This document shows positions 6,655 through 12,816 of a DNA stretch of 12,816 bases, one piece after another. The position numbers were made by a program, and so were the translations under genes. Under the pieces are notes generated by a model. It was not told the origin of the DNA and searched no databases. It saw nothing but the letters and a program-made list of their open reading frames with translations. Each line of letters begins with the position of its first letter. Within the stretch, counting starts at the first letter, position 1. Source of the DNA: an uncultured Planctomycetota bacterium (lineage in GTDB: Bacteria; Planctomycetota; Phycisphaerae; Sedimentisphaerales; Anaerobacaceae); NCBI GenBank assembly GCA_903927855.1, contig CAIYOL010000398.1:1-12816 (forward strand), in the 5' to 3' direction.

Positions 6655-7818
6655 ATGAATGGTAAATGGAAGATTTTTGGTGTTTTGGTGGCATTTTGGG
6701 TTTCAGTGTTAAATTCGGGGGCCGTCGCTGTCGATACCCGCGAGATTGACGTATGTTGCCATAAGGCGGTGCTTGAGGATGGAGATTTGCAGGTTATCGA
6801 CAAGTTTGTTGCTGATACGGTAGACGAATTGGTGAAAACCGTTGATTTCACCTCTATTACAAAGATTCGCACGGTAATTTCGTCCCGCAGCAGTTCCAGC
6901 AAGGATAGCGCCAAAGCCCAGTATGAGGAACAATTTTCTGAGTCGGCCCGTAAATACATATCTAATGCGCTTGAAGCAGCGAAAACATTAACGCCGGCAG
7001 AATATAGGTTCAAAATAATTCTTAATCTTTTTATTCTGGCAGATTCCTTAGAAGCCCCGCGGTTGGCAGATTTGGCTATGAAGTGGCTTGATGATGAGGA
7101 TAGTGCCATTCGGTACTGGGCGGTTCATTCTGTTACCAACCCCGGTGTCACGGCCAAGTTGAATTCCGGAGGAGCCGCCAATTTGGAACTGGCCGGGAAA
7201 ATCACAGAGCAACTAAAAAAGGTGGTTGAGAGCAGCAGTCCTGAAACATTAGCTTTGATAGCGGGATTCGCGGCTCAAGTGGCTATTCCGGAAGGAGAAG
7301 ATCTGCTGCTGCAGATAGCTGATATGCGGATAAAAAGATATGAAAGCTGGAAGGTCGAGTATGAGCTTTTGGATGGTGACATTTTAAGATTGCTCGATAG
7401 TAAAATACCCGCGGAGAGTACAAGCAAGCCCGAGGTTGCTCGCCGTTTCGGGCAATTATATTCGTACGCGATACAAAGATATGTTAAGGGGCGTGATGTT
7501 CTAAGTGATACTCAGAAGAGTCAACTGGCTTCGGTATTGGTTGAGACGGAAATGTCGTATATCAGCAAGCGTTTGAAGGTAACGCAATCGGTAGTGAAGA
7601 ATGCTGTCGAGCAGGGTGATTTCAAGGCCCTTTTGCAGGAACACGACAGACTGCTTGGGGATGAGACAAGAGCCGGCCAATTGCCGTTGAAGCTTAACTT
7701 TGACTACGGCAAGAACCCGGATGGCAGCAGGCGTACTGCACCGCTTGTTTTGCCTGAGCCGCCCAAAGAATTAACTCCTTCGGCTTCGGCAAAGTCCAAG
7801 ACAAGTACTGATAATTAA
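6655..7818 (+). CDS. Exported alpha-helical (HEAT-like) protein of unknown function
   Basis: I do not recognise this 387-residue protein. It begins with a Sec-type signal: K4 and K6, hydrophobic residues 7-20, then a likely cleavage site AVA-VD after residue 25, so it should be exported. Residues 35-36 are a Cys pair (DVCCHKA). The middle (about 88-250) looks like stacked amphipathic helices, including FKIILNLFILADSL (119-132), the LADLAMKWLDDEDSAIRYW region (137-155) and PETLALIAGFAAQVA (196-210). The LDDEDSAIRYWAV stretch is typical of HEAT-like repeats, which bind other proteins. The C-terminus (about 343-387) is low-complexity and rich in Pro, Ser, Lys and Thr. The frame opens at a TTG (6631), but ATG 6655, with TTGGG and GAGG upstream and a clean signal peptide, is the better start. 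It has its own promoter and no same-strand partner nearby; the importer operon begins 228 bases downstream. Confidence 0.75.
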   Translation: MNGKWKIFGVLVAFWVSVLNSGAVAVDTREIDVCCHKAVLEDGDLQVIDKFVADTVDELVKTVDFTSITKIRTVISSRSSSSKDSAKAQYEEQFSESARKYISNALEAAKTLTPAEYRFKIILNLFILADSLEAPRLADLAMKWLDDEDSAIRYWAVHSVTNPGVTAKLNSGGAANLELAGKITEQLKKVVESSSPETLALIAGFAAQVAIPEGEDLLLQIADMRIKRYESWKVEYELLDGDILRLLDSKIPAESTSKPEVARRFGQLYSYAIQRYVKGRDVLSDTQKSQLASVLVETEMSYISKRLKVTQSVVKNAVEQGDFKALLQEHDRLLGDETRAGQLPLKLNFDYGKNPDGSRRTAPLVLPEPPKELTPSASAKSKTSTDN

Positions 7819-7820
7819 AC

Positions 7821-7837
7821 ACGCACGGAGCGTGCGT
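7821..7837. repeat. GC-rich hairpin just after the exported-protein gene
   Basis: ACGCACG (7821-7827), loop GAG, CGTGCGT (7831-7837) form a perfect 7-base-pair stem starting 2 bases after the stop codon. No T tract follows, so it is not a standard intrinsic terminator. It could protect the mRNA 3' end or be a rho-linked structure. Confidence 0.45.
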
Positions 7838-7904
7838 AAGGGGTAAATAAGCTTTGTCGTAAGCTTCATAGGATTTCACACGCAGACCAAACCTATACGT
7901 TTTT

Positions 7905-7939
7905 ATTTATCCAACCGATTTTTCATTTGGTTGATAAAT
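7905..7939. repeat. Imperfect inverted repeat overlapping the importer promoter
   Basis: ATTTAT-C-CAACC (7905-7916) pairs with GGTTG-ATAAAT (7929-7939), giving 11 pairs with one bulged C at 7911 and a 12-base loop. Its right arm contains the candidate -35 of the importer operon, so it could be an operator for a dimeric regulator. No T tract follows, so it is unlikely to be a terminator. Confidence 0.4.
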
Positions 7940-7958
7940 GTTTCGAAAGTGTTAAAAT
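7931..7958 (+). promoter_or_regulatory. Candidate promoter of the peptide importer operon
   Basis: TTGATA (7931-7936, five of six matches to the -35 consensus), 16 bases, then TAAAAT (7953-7958, five of six matches to the -10 consensus), 88 bases upstream of the first importer start at 8047. The -35 lies inside the right arm of the inverted repeat at 7905-7939. The resulting leader of about 80 bases shows no riboswitch that I recognise. Confidence 0.5.
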
Positions 7959-8034
7959 CTGTAAGTCATCAGTGGTGCGTCCCTGAAGAACAACGGCGGT
8001 ATAAGTAAAGTTGGGAATTAGAAATTTCTGGGTT

Positions 8035-8039
8035 GGGAG
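8035..8039 (+). promoter_or_regulatory. Shine-Dalgarno site deciding the binding-protein start
   Basis: GGGAG ends 7 bases before the ATG at 8047. The longer reading from TTG 8011 has no such site and would add 12 polar residues before the membrane anchor, so 8047 is preferred. Confidence 0.65.
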
Positions 8040-8046
8040 TAACGTT

Positions 8047-9792
8047 ATGAACGGACAGTCCGGCTTATTCAAGTTTTTTCTGTTTTTGTTTTTATTCGTA
8101 ATCGTACTTTTGCAGCTTCTTTCTATGGTTCAGTCTGACCGCCTCTATAAACGACTGAATGTCCTTATTGACCGCCTTGAAAGTGCCCCCTCAGCCCCGG
8201 CCAATCGCACGGAAGAACCGCCTGCGGACAAATCGTCAATCTTCCGGAAATATCCCGGCGACGAGGGCGACTGGATAATTCGTAACCTTGAAGGCGAACC
8301 GGCTACTTTGTGCGATTTTCTCGCTATTTCTGAGTGGAGCTCACGCTGGATAGTGACGGGTAATATATTTGAGTCAATGCTCGAATACGAGCCGGACGAT
8401 TTCAAGTACAGAGGCCGACTTGCAGAGAAGTTTTCCATTTCCGATGACGGACTTGAAATTTATTTTAAGCTAAGAGACAACATCTGGTTTTCTGATGGTC
8501 ATCCTGTTACCACGGATGATGTCATATTTACCTTCAATACAATAATAGACCCAAATGTCGATGCCGCTGTGTACGCCAATTATTTCCGTGACGTAGACCA
8601 CTACGAGAAAATCAACGACAAGGAAATCAAGTTTTATATGAAAAGGGTGTATTTCCTCTCGCTCGGTTATCTGGGCGGCATGACCATTTATCCCGAGCAT
8701 ATTTACAAATATAAGGAGGCACGCGAATTCAATGAACGAAGAAGCAATCCCGTCGGCACTGGGCCTTATATTTTTGAAAAGTGGGATGTAGGCAGGCAGA
8801 TTGTCCTGCGGCGAAACGAGAATTATTGGGGGCCAAAGCCAAAGGTAAAAAAAATAGTTTTCACGTTCATTACTAACACAACAGCCGAGCTTCAGGCGCT
8901 GCTGTCGGGCCAGGTTGACTATATAAGACCTGTTCCAGACCAGTATGCCGAGAAGGTTAATGACGAGAATTTCAAAAAGGATTTCTATTGCCTGTCATAT
9001 TGGGACGCGAGCAATACCGGTTATTTCTGGATTGGCTGGAACGAGGCGAGACCATTTTTCGCGGATAAAAAGGTTCGTCTCGCAATGACTCATCTTGTTG
9101 ACAGGCAGGCCATAAAGGACCATATCCTGCGAAATCCCGAGGCACAGATTCCCACGGGGAATTTTTATATATACGGCAAACAGACCGACCCTAATATCAA
9201 ACCCTGGCCATACGACCCCGAAAAGGCGAAACAACTGCTCGACGAGGCGGGCTGGATTGACCACGACGGCGACGGCATACGCGACAAAAACGGCGTACCG
9301 TTCCGTTTCAAATATATGATTGCCGCCGATTTGGCGCTGCATGAGCAAATCGCCAAATTAGTCAAGGATGCTGCCGCCGGCGCCGGAATAGAAGTCATAC
9401 TTGACCCTTATGAATGGTCGGTTTTTTCCCAAAAGGTTAAGGACAGGGAATTTGACGCCGTAAGTATGGCTTGGGGCGGCAACGTCGAGGAAGACCCTTA
9501 TCAGATTTGGCATTCATCGCAAAGACAGAAGGGCTCAAACTACGTAGGCTTCAACAATCCGCAGGCCGATGCTCTTATAGAGCAGGCAAGACAGACCCTT
9601 GACCCGGACAAGAGAAACGCACTCTATCATCAGTTTCATCGCATATTACATGAAGAGCAGCCATATACCTTTATTTACACCCGGCCTGAGCAGCGGTTCC
9701 TCGACAAGCGTTTTCATAACGTGATAATTCACAAGCTTGGCGTAGACGAACGCGAGTGGTATGTTCCTAAAGAGCTTCAAAAATATAAATGA
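8047..9792 (+). CDS. Peptide ABC transporter substrate-binding protein (SBP_bac_5), membrane-anchored
   Basis: This 581-residue protein is the extracytoplasmic receptor of the importer encoded downstream and should bind peptides or a related solute. Family 5 features: GNIFESMLEYEPDD (105-118), LAEKFSISDDG (125-135), the DNIWFSDGHPVTTDDVIFTF region (144-163), the NPVGTGPYIFEKW signature (234-246), NENYWGPKPKVKKI (257-270), VRLAMTHLVDRQAI (343-356), the YDPEKAKQLLDEAGW segment (389-403) and FDAVSMAWGG (469-478). The N-terminus is unusual: a Phe/Leu-rich hydrophobic segment (about 8-28) with no lipobox cysteine and no clear cleavage site, then a heptad-like helix (about 30-46) and a Pro/Ala linker. 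This suggests a signal anchor rather than a lipoprotein. The DHDGDGIRDKNG loop (405-416) resembles a calcium loop but is common in this family. The stop overlaps the next start (ATGA), so translation is coupled. Substrate cannot be read from sequence. Confidence 0.92.
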   Translation: MNGQSGLFKFFLFLFLFVIVLLQLLSMVQSDRLYKRLNVLIDRLESAPSAPANRTEEPPADKSSIFRKYPGDEGDWIIRNLEGEPATLCDFLAISEWSSRWIVTGNIFESMLEYEPDDFKYRGRLAEKFSISDDGLEIYFKLRDNIWFSDGHPVTTDDVIFTFNTIIDPNVDAAVYANYFRDVDHYEKINDKEIKFYMKRVYFLSLGYLGGMTIYPEHIYKYKEAREFNERRSNPVGTGPYIFEKWDVGRQIVLRRNENYWGPKPKVKKIVFTFITNTTAELQALLSGQVDYIRPVPDQYAEKVNDENFKKDFYCLSYWDASNTGYFWIGWNEARPFFADKKVRLAMTHLVDRQAIKDHILRNPEAQIPTGNFYIYGKQTDPNIKPWPYDPEKAKQLLDEAGWIDHDGDGIRDKNGVPFRFKYMIAADLALHEQIAKLVKDAAAGAGIEVILDPYEWSVFSQKVKDREFDAVSMAWGGNVEEDPYQIWHSSQRQKGSNYVGFNNPQADALIEQARQTLDPDKRNALYHQFHRILHEEQPYTFIYTRPEQRFLDKRFHNVIIHKLGVDEREWYVPKELQKYK

Positions 9793-10784
9793 CAACATAT
9801 ATCGTTAGACGTTTGCTTTTGATGATACCCACGCTTTTGGGTATTACCATTGTCGTGTTTGCCATCAGCAGGATGGCGCCAGGCGACCCGGTCAGCCTGG
9901 CGATGGGGCCGGGCGGAATGATGGATGCCCAGCGTGCTGCAGATGTCCGGGCGGCTCGAATGCGGCTCTACGGCCTCGATAAACCCGTTTATACCCAGTT
10001 CGGGATATGGATTGGCAGGGTCGCCCGTCTTGACTTCGGCGACTCAATCAAGCACCATAGACCGGTTATTGACATTATCAAGGAACGTCTGCCCATAACA
10101 CTGACGTTGAATCTGATATCTTTCATAATTATTTACGCCATTTCTATCCCTATGGGTATTCTGTCGGCTGTGGGGCGCAAAAAGTTCCTCGACCGCGTAA
10201 GCTCAGTGATGTTGCTGATGTTGTGGTCGTTGCCCTCGATGTGGGTAGGCCAGATGCTCATCGGCTATCTGTGTGGGCCGCCGCTTAACTGGTTTCCGCC
10301 GGCGGGGCTGTCCAGCAATGACGCTGAGCGGTTTCCTTTTTTTCTTTGGCTTTCCGACCGGTTGTGGCACCTGGTTTTGCCTGTTTTTTGTCTCACATAC
10401 GCCGGTTTCGCATATCTGACAAAGCAGGTCAGAGCTGGTATGCTCGATAATCTTCGCGCCGACTACGTCCGTACCGCAAGGGCCAAGGGGCTTTCTAACT
10501 GGGCTGTTATATTCAGACATGCCTTCCGAAACAGCATCATTCCGGTCATTACTATTATGGCTACGTTATTGCCCGCGATGTTCGGCGGCTCCATCATAAT
10601 AGAGAGAATCTTCAGCGTTTCAGGTATGGGACTGCTTGCCTTTGAGGCGGTAACGACTCGTGATTACAATGTTGTTATGGGCGTCGCAACCATAGCCGGC
10701 TTTCTGAATTTAATCGGCTTGCTGCTGGCTGATATTGCTTACGCTATAGTTGACCCGCGAATCAGTTTTGAATCCGTAGAGTGA
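9789..10784 (+). CDS. Peptide ABC transporter permease, DppB/OppB type
   Basis: This 331-residue inner-membrane subunit forms one half of the transport channel. It has the usual DppB/OppB layout: N-terminal YIVRRLLLMIPTLLGIT with TM1 (about 9-28), the conserved APGDPV (30-35), GLDKPVYTQFGIW (62-74) and LDFGDSI (81-87). Further membrane segments lie near 105-127, 137-160, 194-212, 251-271 and 300-320. The EAA-type loop contacting the ATPase is ADYVRTARAKGLSNWAVIF (224-242) followed by RHAFRN, and the end carries the typical YAIVDPRI (318-325). Start and stop overlap both neighbours (ATGA with the binding protein, GTGA region with the second permease), which indicates one operon with coupled translation. 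Length is normal for the family. It could equally be called OppB, AppB or GsiC-like; the substrate is unknown. Confidence 0.94.
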   Translation: MTTYIVRRLLLMIPTLLGITIVVFAISRMAPGDPVSLAMGPGGMMDAQRAADVRAARMRLYGLDKPVYTQFGIWIGRVARLDFGDSIKHHRPVIDIIKERLPITLTLNLISFIIIYAISIPMGILSAVGRKKFLDRVSSVMLLMLWSLPSMWVGQMLIGYLCGPPLNWFPPAGLSSNDAERFPFFLWLSDRLWHLVLPVFCLTYAGFAYLTKQVRAGMLDNLRADYVRTARAKGLSNWAVIFRHAFRNSIIPVITIMATLLPAMFGGSIIIERIFSVSGMGLLAFEAVTTRDYNVVMGVATIAGFLNLIGLLLADIAYAIVDPRISFESVE

Positions 10785-10789
10785 TTGTT

Positions 10790-11989
10790 ATGACTAAACC
10801 GAATCAACAGCACAAAGAGTGGGGTACTTCATACGGTGAGATGGTCTGGCATGAGTTCACCAAGAATAAATTCATCGTCGTCTGGCTGGGCTTTATAGTC
10901 TTGCTTTTTTTGCTGGCGATATTCGCCCCATTCATCGCAAATGACAAACCCTTTGTCATCAGAATTGACGGCCAGCAGCACTACCCGCTTTTTAGAAATC
11001 TTGACGCTGCCGATTACAGCATTTTTCTGGCTGCGACAGTCGGCCTGATTCAAATCCTGCTTATCTGCCGGAATCGCAAACGTATTGACCCCTCAATCCG
11101 TTCAGGTGTTCTCTGGCGGCAGGTTTTTATCAACACGCTCATTATCATCGTTGGTATAACGCTACTTTACGTTTTCATACCTCGCTGGCTTGACGCTACC
11201 GACTACAAGTCGATGGTTGCTTCAGGAAAGGCGTCCGGTGCCGTCTTTGCCCCCGTGCCTTATGGCTACGGCAGGACCGATTTGAAGGTCCGTGAGCAGC
11301 CGCCGAATAAGCAGCACTGGCTTGGTACCGACGACGTTGGCTCGGACGTTCTCTGCCGGCTCATTCACGGCAGCAGAATTTCGCTATCCGTCGGTTTCGT
11401 TGCCGTAGGCATATCGAGCATCATAGGAATAATAATAGGTGCGATACTTGGTTATTCAGGCGGCAAGGCTGACTTCCTCGGTATGCGCTTAGTTGAAATT
11501 ATGATGGCCGTGCCCGTCTTTTTCCTAATCATAACCATTGTCGCATTCTTTCCCCGCAGCCTGTTTAACATAATGCTCATTATTGGTCTGACTACGTGGA
11601 CCGACGACGCGAGATTCGTCCGTGCCGAATTTCTGAAACTGCGCGGGCAGGATTTCGTTCAGGCGGTCGTATCGTTGGGCCTGCCTCTGCGAAGCATTCT
11701 CTTCAGGCATATGCTGCCAAACGCGATTGCGCCGGTGCTGGTCAACGCTACATTTGGTATTGCCGGCGCCATATTCATTGAAGCGGCGCTTAGCTTTTTA
11801 GGTTTTGGTGTTGCGCCGCCGACGCCGAGTTGGGGACAAATACTAAGCTTGGGTGTAAGTACAACCGGAAGGTTCCTGTGGTGGCTCACACTTTTTCCGG
11901 GACTGGCGATATTCTTTACCGTTCTGGCCTATAACCTTGTTGGTGAGGCCCTGCGGGATGCGATTGACCCGCGTTTGAGGCAAGCTTAA
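10790..11989 (+). CDS. Peptide ABC transporter permease, DppC/YejE type, with enlarged N-terminal region
   Basis: This is the second channel subunit, 399 residues from ATG 10790 (402 from the GTG at 10781, whose GTGA overlaps the previous stop). I prefer the ATG, with GAG about 8 bases upstream, but the GTG is possible. The C-terminal half is standard: the [20 protein letters not shown] stretch (176-195), five membrane segments, the EAA loop with [15 protein letters not shown] (283-297), [10 protein letters not shown] (332-341), PTPSWGQ (345-351) and the terminal DAIDPRLR. The first half is odd. After TM1 (about 28-50) there are roughly 125 residues before HWLGTD, against about 25 in typical DppC, with two added hydrophobic segments (about 76-93 and 113-130). 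The [11 protein letters not shown] and PVPYGYG stretches recall YejE-type permeases, from memory. Its stop overlaps the ATPase start (TAATG). Family certain; role of the added segments unknown. Confidence 0.93.
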   Translation: MTKPNQQHKEWGTSYGEMVWHEFTKNKFIVVWLGFIVLLFLLAIFAPFIANDKPFVIRIDGQQHYPLFRNLDAADYSIFLAATVGLIQILLICRNRKRIDPSIRSGVLWRQVFINTLIIIVGITLLYVFIPRWLDATDYKSMVASGKASGAVFAPVPYGYGRTDLKVREQPPNKQHWLGTDDVGSDVLCRLIHGSRISLSVGFVAVGISSIIGIIIGAILGYSGGKADFLGMRLVEIMMAVPVFFLIITIVAFFPRSLFNIMLIIGLTTWTDDARFVRAEFLKLRGQDFVQAVVSLGLPLRSILFRHMLPNAIAPVLVNATFGIAGAIFIEAALSFLGFGVAPPTPSWGQILSLGVSTTGRFLWWLTLFPGLAIFFTVLAYNLVGEALRDAIDPRLRQA

Positions 11990-12816
11990 TGACTGACAAA
12001 AGCAAACTGTTGGAAGTTAAAGGGCTTTGTGTCGATTTTTTCACCGAGCGGGGTGTTGCACACGCCGTGCAGGACGTCTCCCTCTCTATAAAACAGGGGC
12101 AAACATTTGCACTGGTCGGTGAAAGCGGCTGCGGCAAAAGCGTTACCGCGCTTTCGATTATGCGATTGGTGCCTTCTCCGCCGGGGACGATTGTTGCCGG
12201 GAAGATTATGTTTGGTAATAGAAATCTGCTTGAACTCAGCGAGAAGCGAATGCGTGCCATTCGTGGAAATAAAATTGCTATGATTTTCCAGGAGCCGATG
12301 ACCAGTCTCAATCCGGTCTATACAGTGGGCGATCAGATTGTTGAGGCCATTGAGCTCCACCAGAGAAAAAGTGCAGACCAGGCTTGGGCAGATGCGGTTG
12401 AGATGCTGCAAAAGGTGGGCATCGCAGACCCTCAACAGCGGGTACACGAGTATCCGCATCAGATGTCGGGTGGAATGCGGCAGCGGGTTATGATAGCTAT
12501 GGCGATAAGCTGTAGGCCGGCATTGTTGATAGCCGATGAGCCGACAACTGCCCTGGATGTGACAATTCAGGCACAGATACTGGATTTGTTAGACGAGCTG
12601 CAGGAGCAGATCGGGATGAGCATTTTGCTGATAACGCACAATTTGGGCGTGGTGGCTGAACGGGCCGACGATGTTGCGGTGATGTATGCATCGAGAATAG
12701 TGGAGTCAGCCGATTCGCAAAAACTTTTTTCAGAACCTTTGCATCCGTATACGCAGGGACTATTGAAATCTTTGCCGCGGCTGGGTTATTCGGCAAAGCG
12801 TCTCCTGACGATTCCG
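11989..12816 (+). CDS. Peptide ABC transporter ATP-binding protein, DppD/OppD type (3' end outside the window)
   Basis: This cytoplasmic ATPase powers the importer. The frame opens at ATG 11989, whose first base is the last base of the previous stop (TAATG), and stays open for 276 codons to the window edge, so the C-terminus is missing. Motifs: Walker A GESGCGKS (44-51), Q-loop QEPMTSLNP (101-109), signature SGGMRQR (160-166), Walker B LLIADEP (179-185) with D-loop ALD (188-190), and H-loop His 217 in ITHN. The [15 protein letters not shown] stretch (251-265) starts the oligopeptide-type C-terminal region, which in relatives carries a CxxxPxC-like iron-sulfur or Cys motif; that part is not visible here. 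In OppD/DppD transporters a second ATPase (OppF/DppF) usually follows, expected beyond the window. All catalytic residues are intact. Confidence 0.95.
   Translation, partial: MTDKSKLLEVKGLCVDFFTERGVAHAVQDVSLSIKQGQTFALVGESGCGKSVTALSIMRLVPSPPGTIVAGKIMFGNRNLLELSEKRMRAIRGNKIAMIFQEPMTSLNPVYTVGDQIVEAIELHQRKSADQAWADAVEMLQKVGIADPQQRVHEYPHQMSGGMRQRVMIAMAISCRPALLIADEPTTALDVTIQAQILDLLDELQEQIGMSILLITHNLGVVAERADDVAVMYASRIVESADSQKLFSEPLHPYTQGLLKSLPRLGYSAKRLLTIP

Noticed and set aside
7821..7837. Intrinsic terminator for the exported-protein gene
   Set aside because: The stem is good but no T tract follows, so I list it only as a hairpin.
9259..9294. EF-hand/dockerin-like DHDGDGIRDKNG loop in the binding protein
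   Set aside because: This D-x-D-G-D-G loop is common in family 5 binding proteins after the AGW segment; it is not evidence of a dockerin or calcium-sensing fusion.
11916..12459. Overlapping minus-strand frames of 131 and 157 codons
   Set aside because: Both lie opposite the DppD-type ATPase, whose plus-strand frame carries every ABC motif from 11989 to the window end.
1..12816. CRISPR arrays, tRNA/rRNA genes, insertion sequences, phage genes or toxin-antitoxin pairs
   Set aside because: I saw no regularly spaced repeats, tRNA-like cloverleaf, transposase or integrase motifs; all large frames are accounted for by ordinary genes.

Overview
The window looks like a chromosomal segment of a moderate-GC bacterium. 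Best guess is Planctomycetota (Phycisphaerae or Sedimentisphaerales-like), inferred from the mix of a PQQ-type beta-propeller protein, an exported HEAT-like protein of unknown function and a DUF547 lipoprotein beside ordinary housekeeping genes. That assignment is an impression, not a computed placement. There are no tRNA or rRNA genes, insertion sequences or CRISPR arrays that I can see. Coding density is high and no gap between genes exceeds 300 bases.

Left end (1-923). The first ~200 bases encode, on the minus strand, an unmistakable piece of ribose-phosphate pyrophosphokinase (Prs) that runs off the left edge. It breaks up within about 80-130 bases and meets, head to head, a plus-strand beta-propeller gene that lacks its N-terminus. 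Base composition changes at the same place (about 60% G+C before, about 45% after, counted by hand). This is either a real rearrangement that left two gene remnants or a chimeric contig end.

Housekeeping block (1035-6428). purH (last two steps of IMP synthesis) reads right and converges on metK across one compact bidirectional terminator. metK (SAM synthesis) reads left and sits 23 bases downstream of a DUF547 lipoprotein gene, probably as one transcript. The lipoprotein has lost both cysteines of the family's conserved CAS-x-x-C-P stretch. Upstream and on the same strand is a complete rtcB (3'-phosphate RNA ligase) with all its metal and guanylylation residues and no RtcA or archease neighbour in the window.

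Right half (6655-12816). Divergently from rtcB, with a good sigma-70-like promoter, lies a gene for an exported, mostly helical 387-residue protein that I cannot name. After a 228-base gap holding hairpins and a second candidate promoter comes a peptide/oligopeptide ABC importer operon: solute-binding protein, two permeases and an ATPase cut by the right edge. Each junction overlaps or is tightly coupled. Two parts of the importer are unusual: the binding protein has an N-terminal membrane anchor instead of a lipoprotein signal, and the second permease carries about 100 extra residues with two extra membrane segments. No clearly new multi-gene system is visible; the best leads are the left junction, the altered DUF547 protein, the unnamed exported protein and the modified importer.
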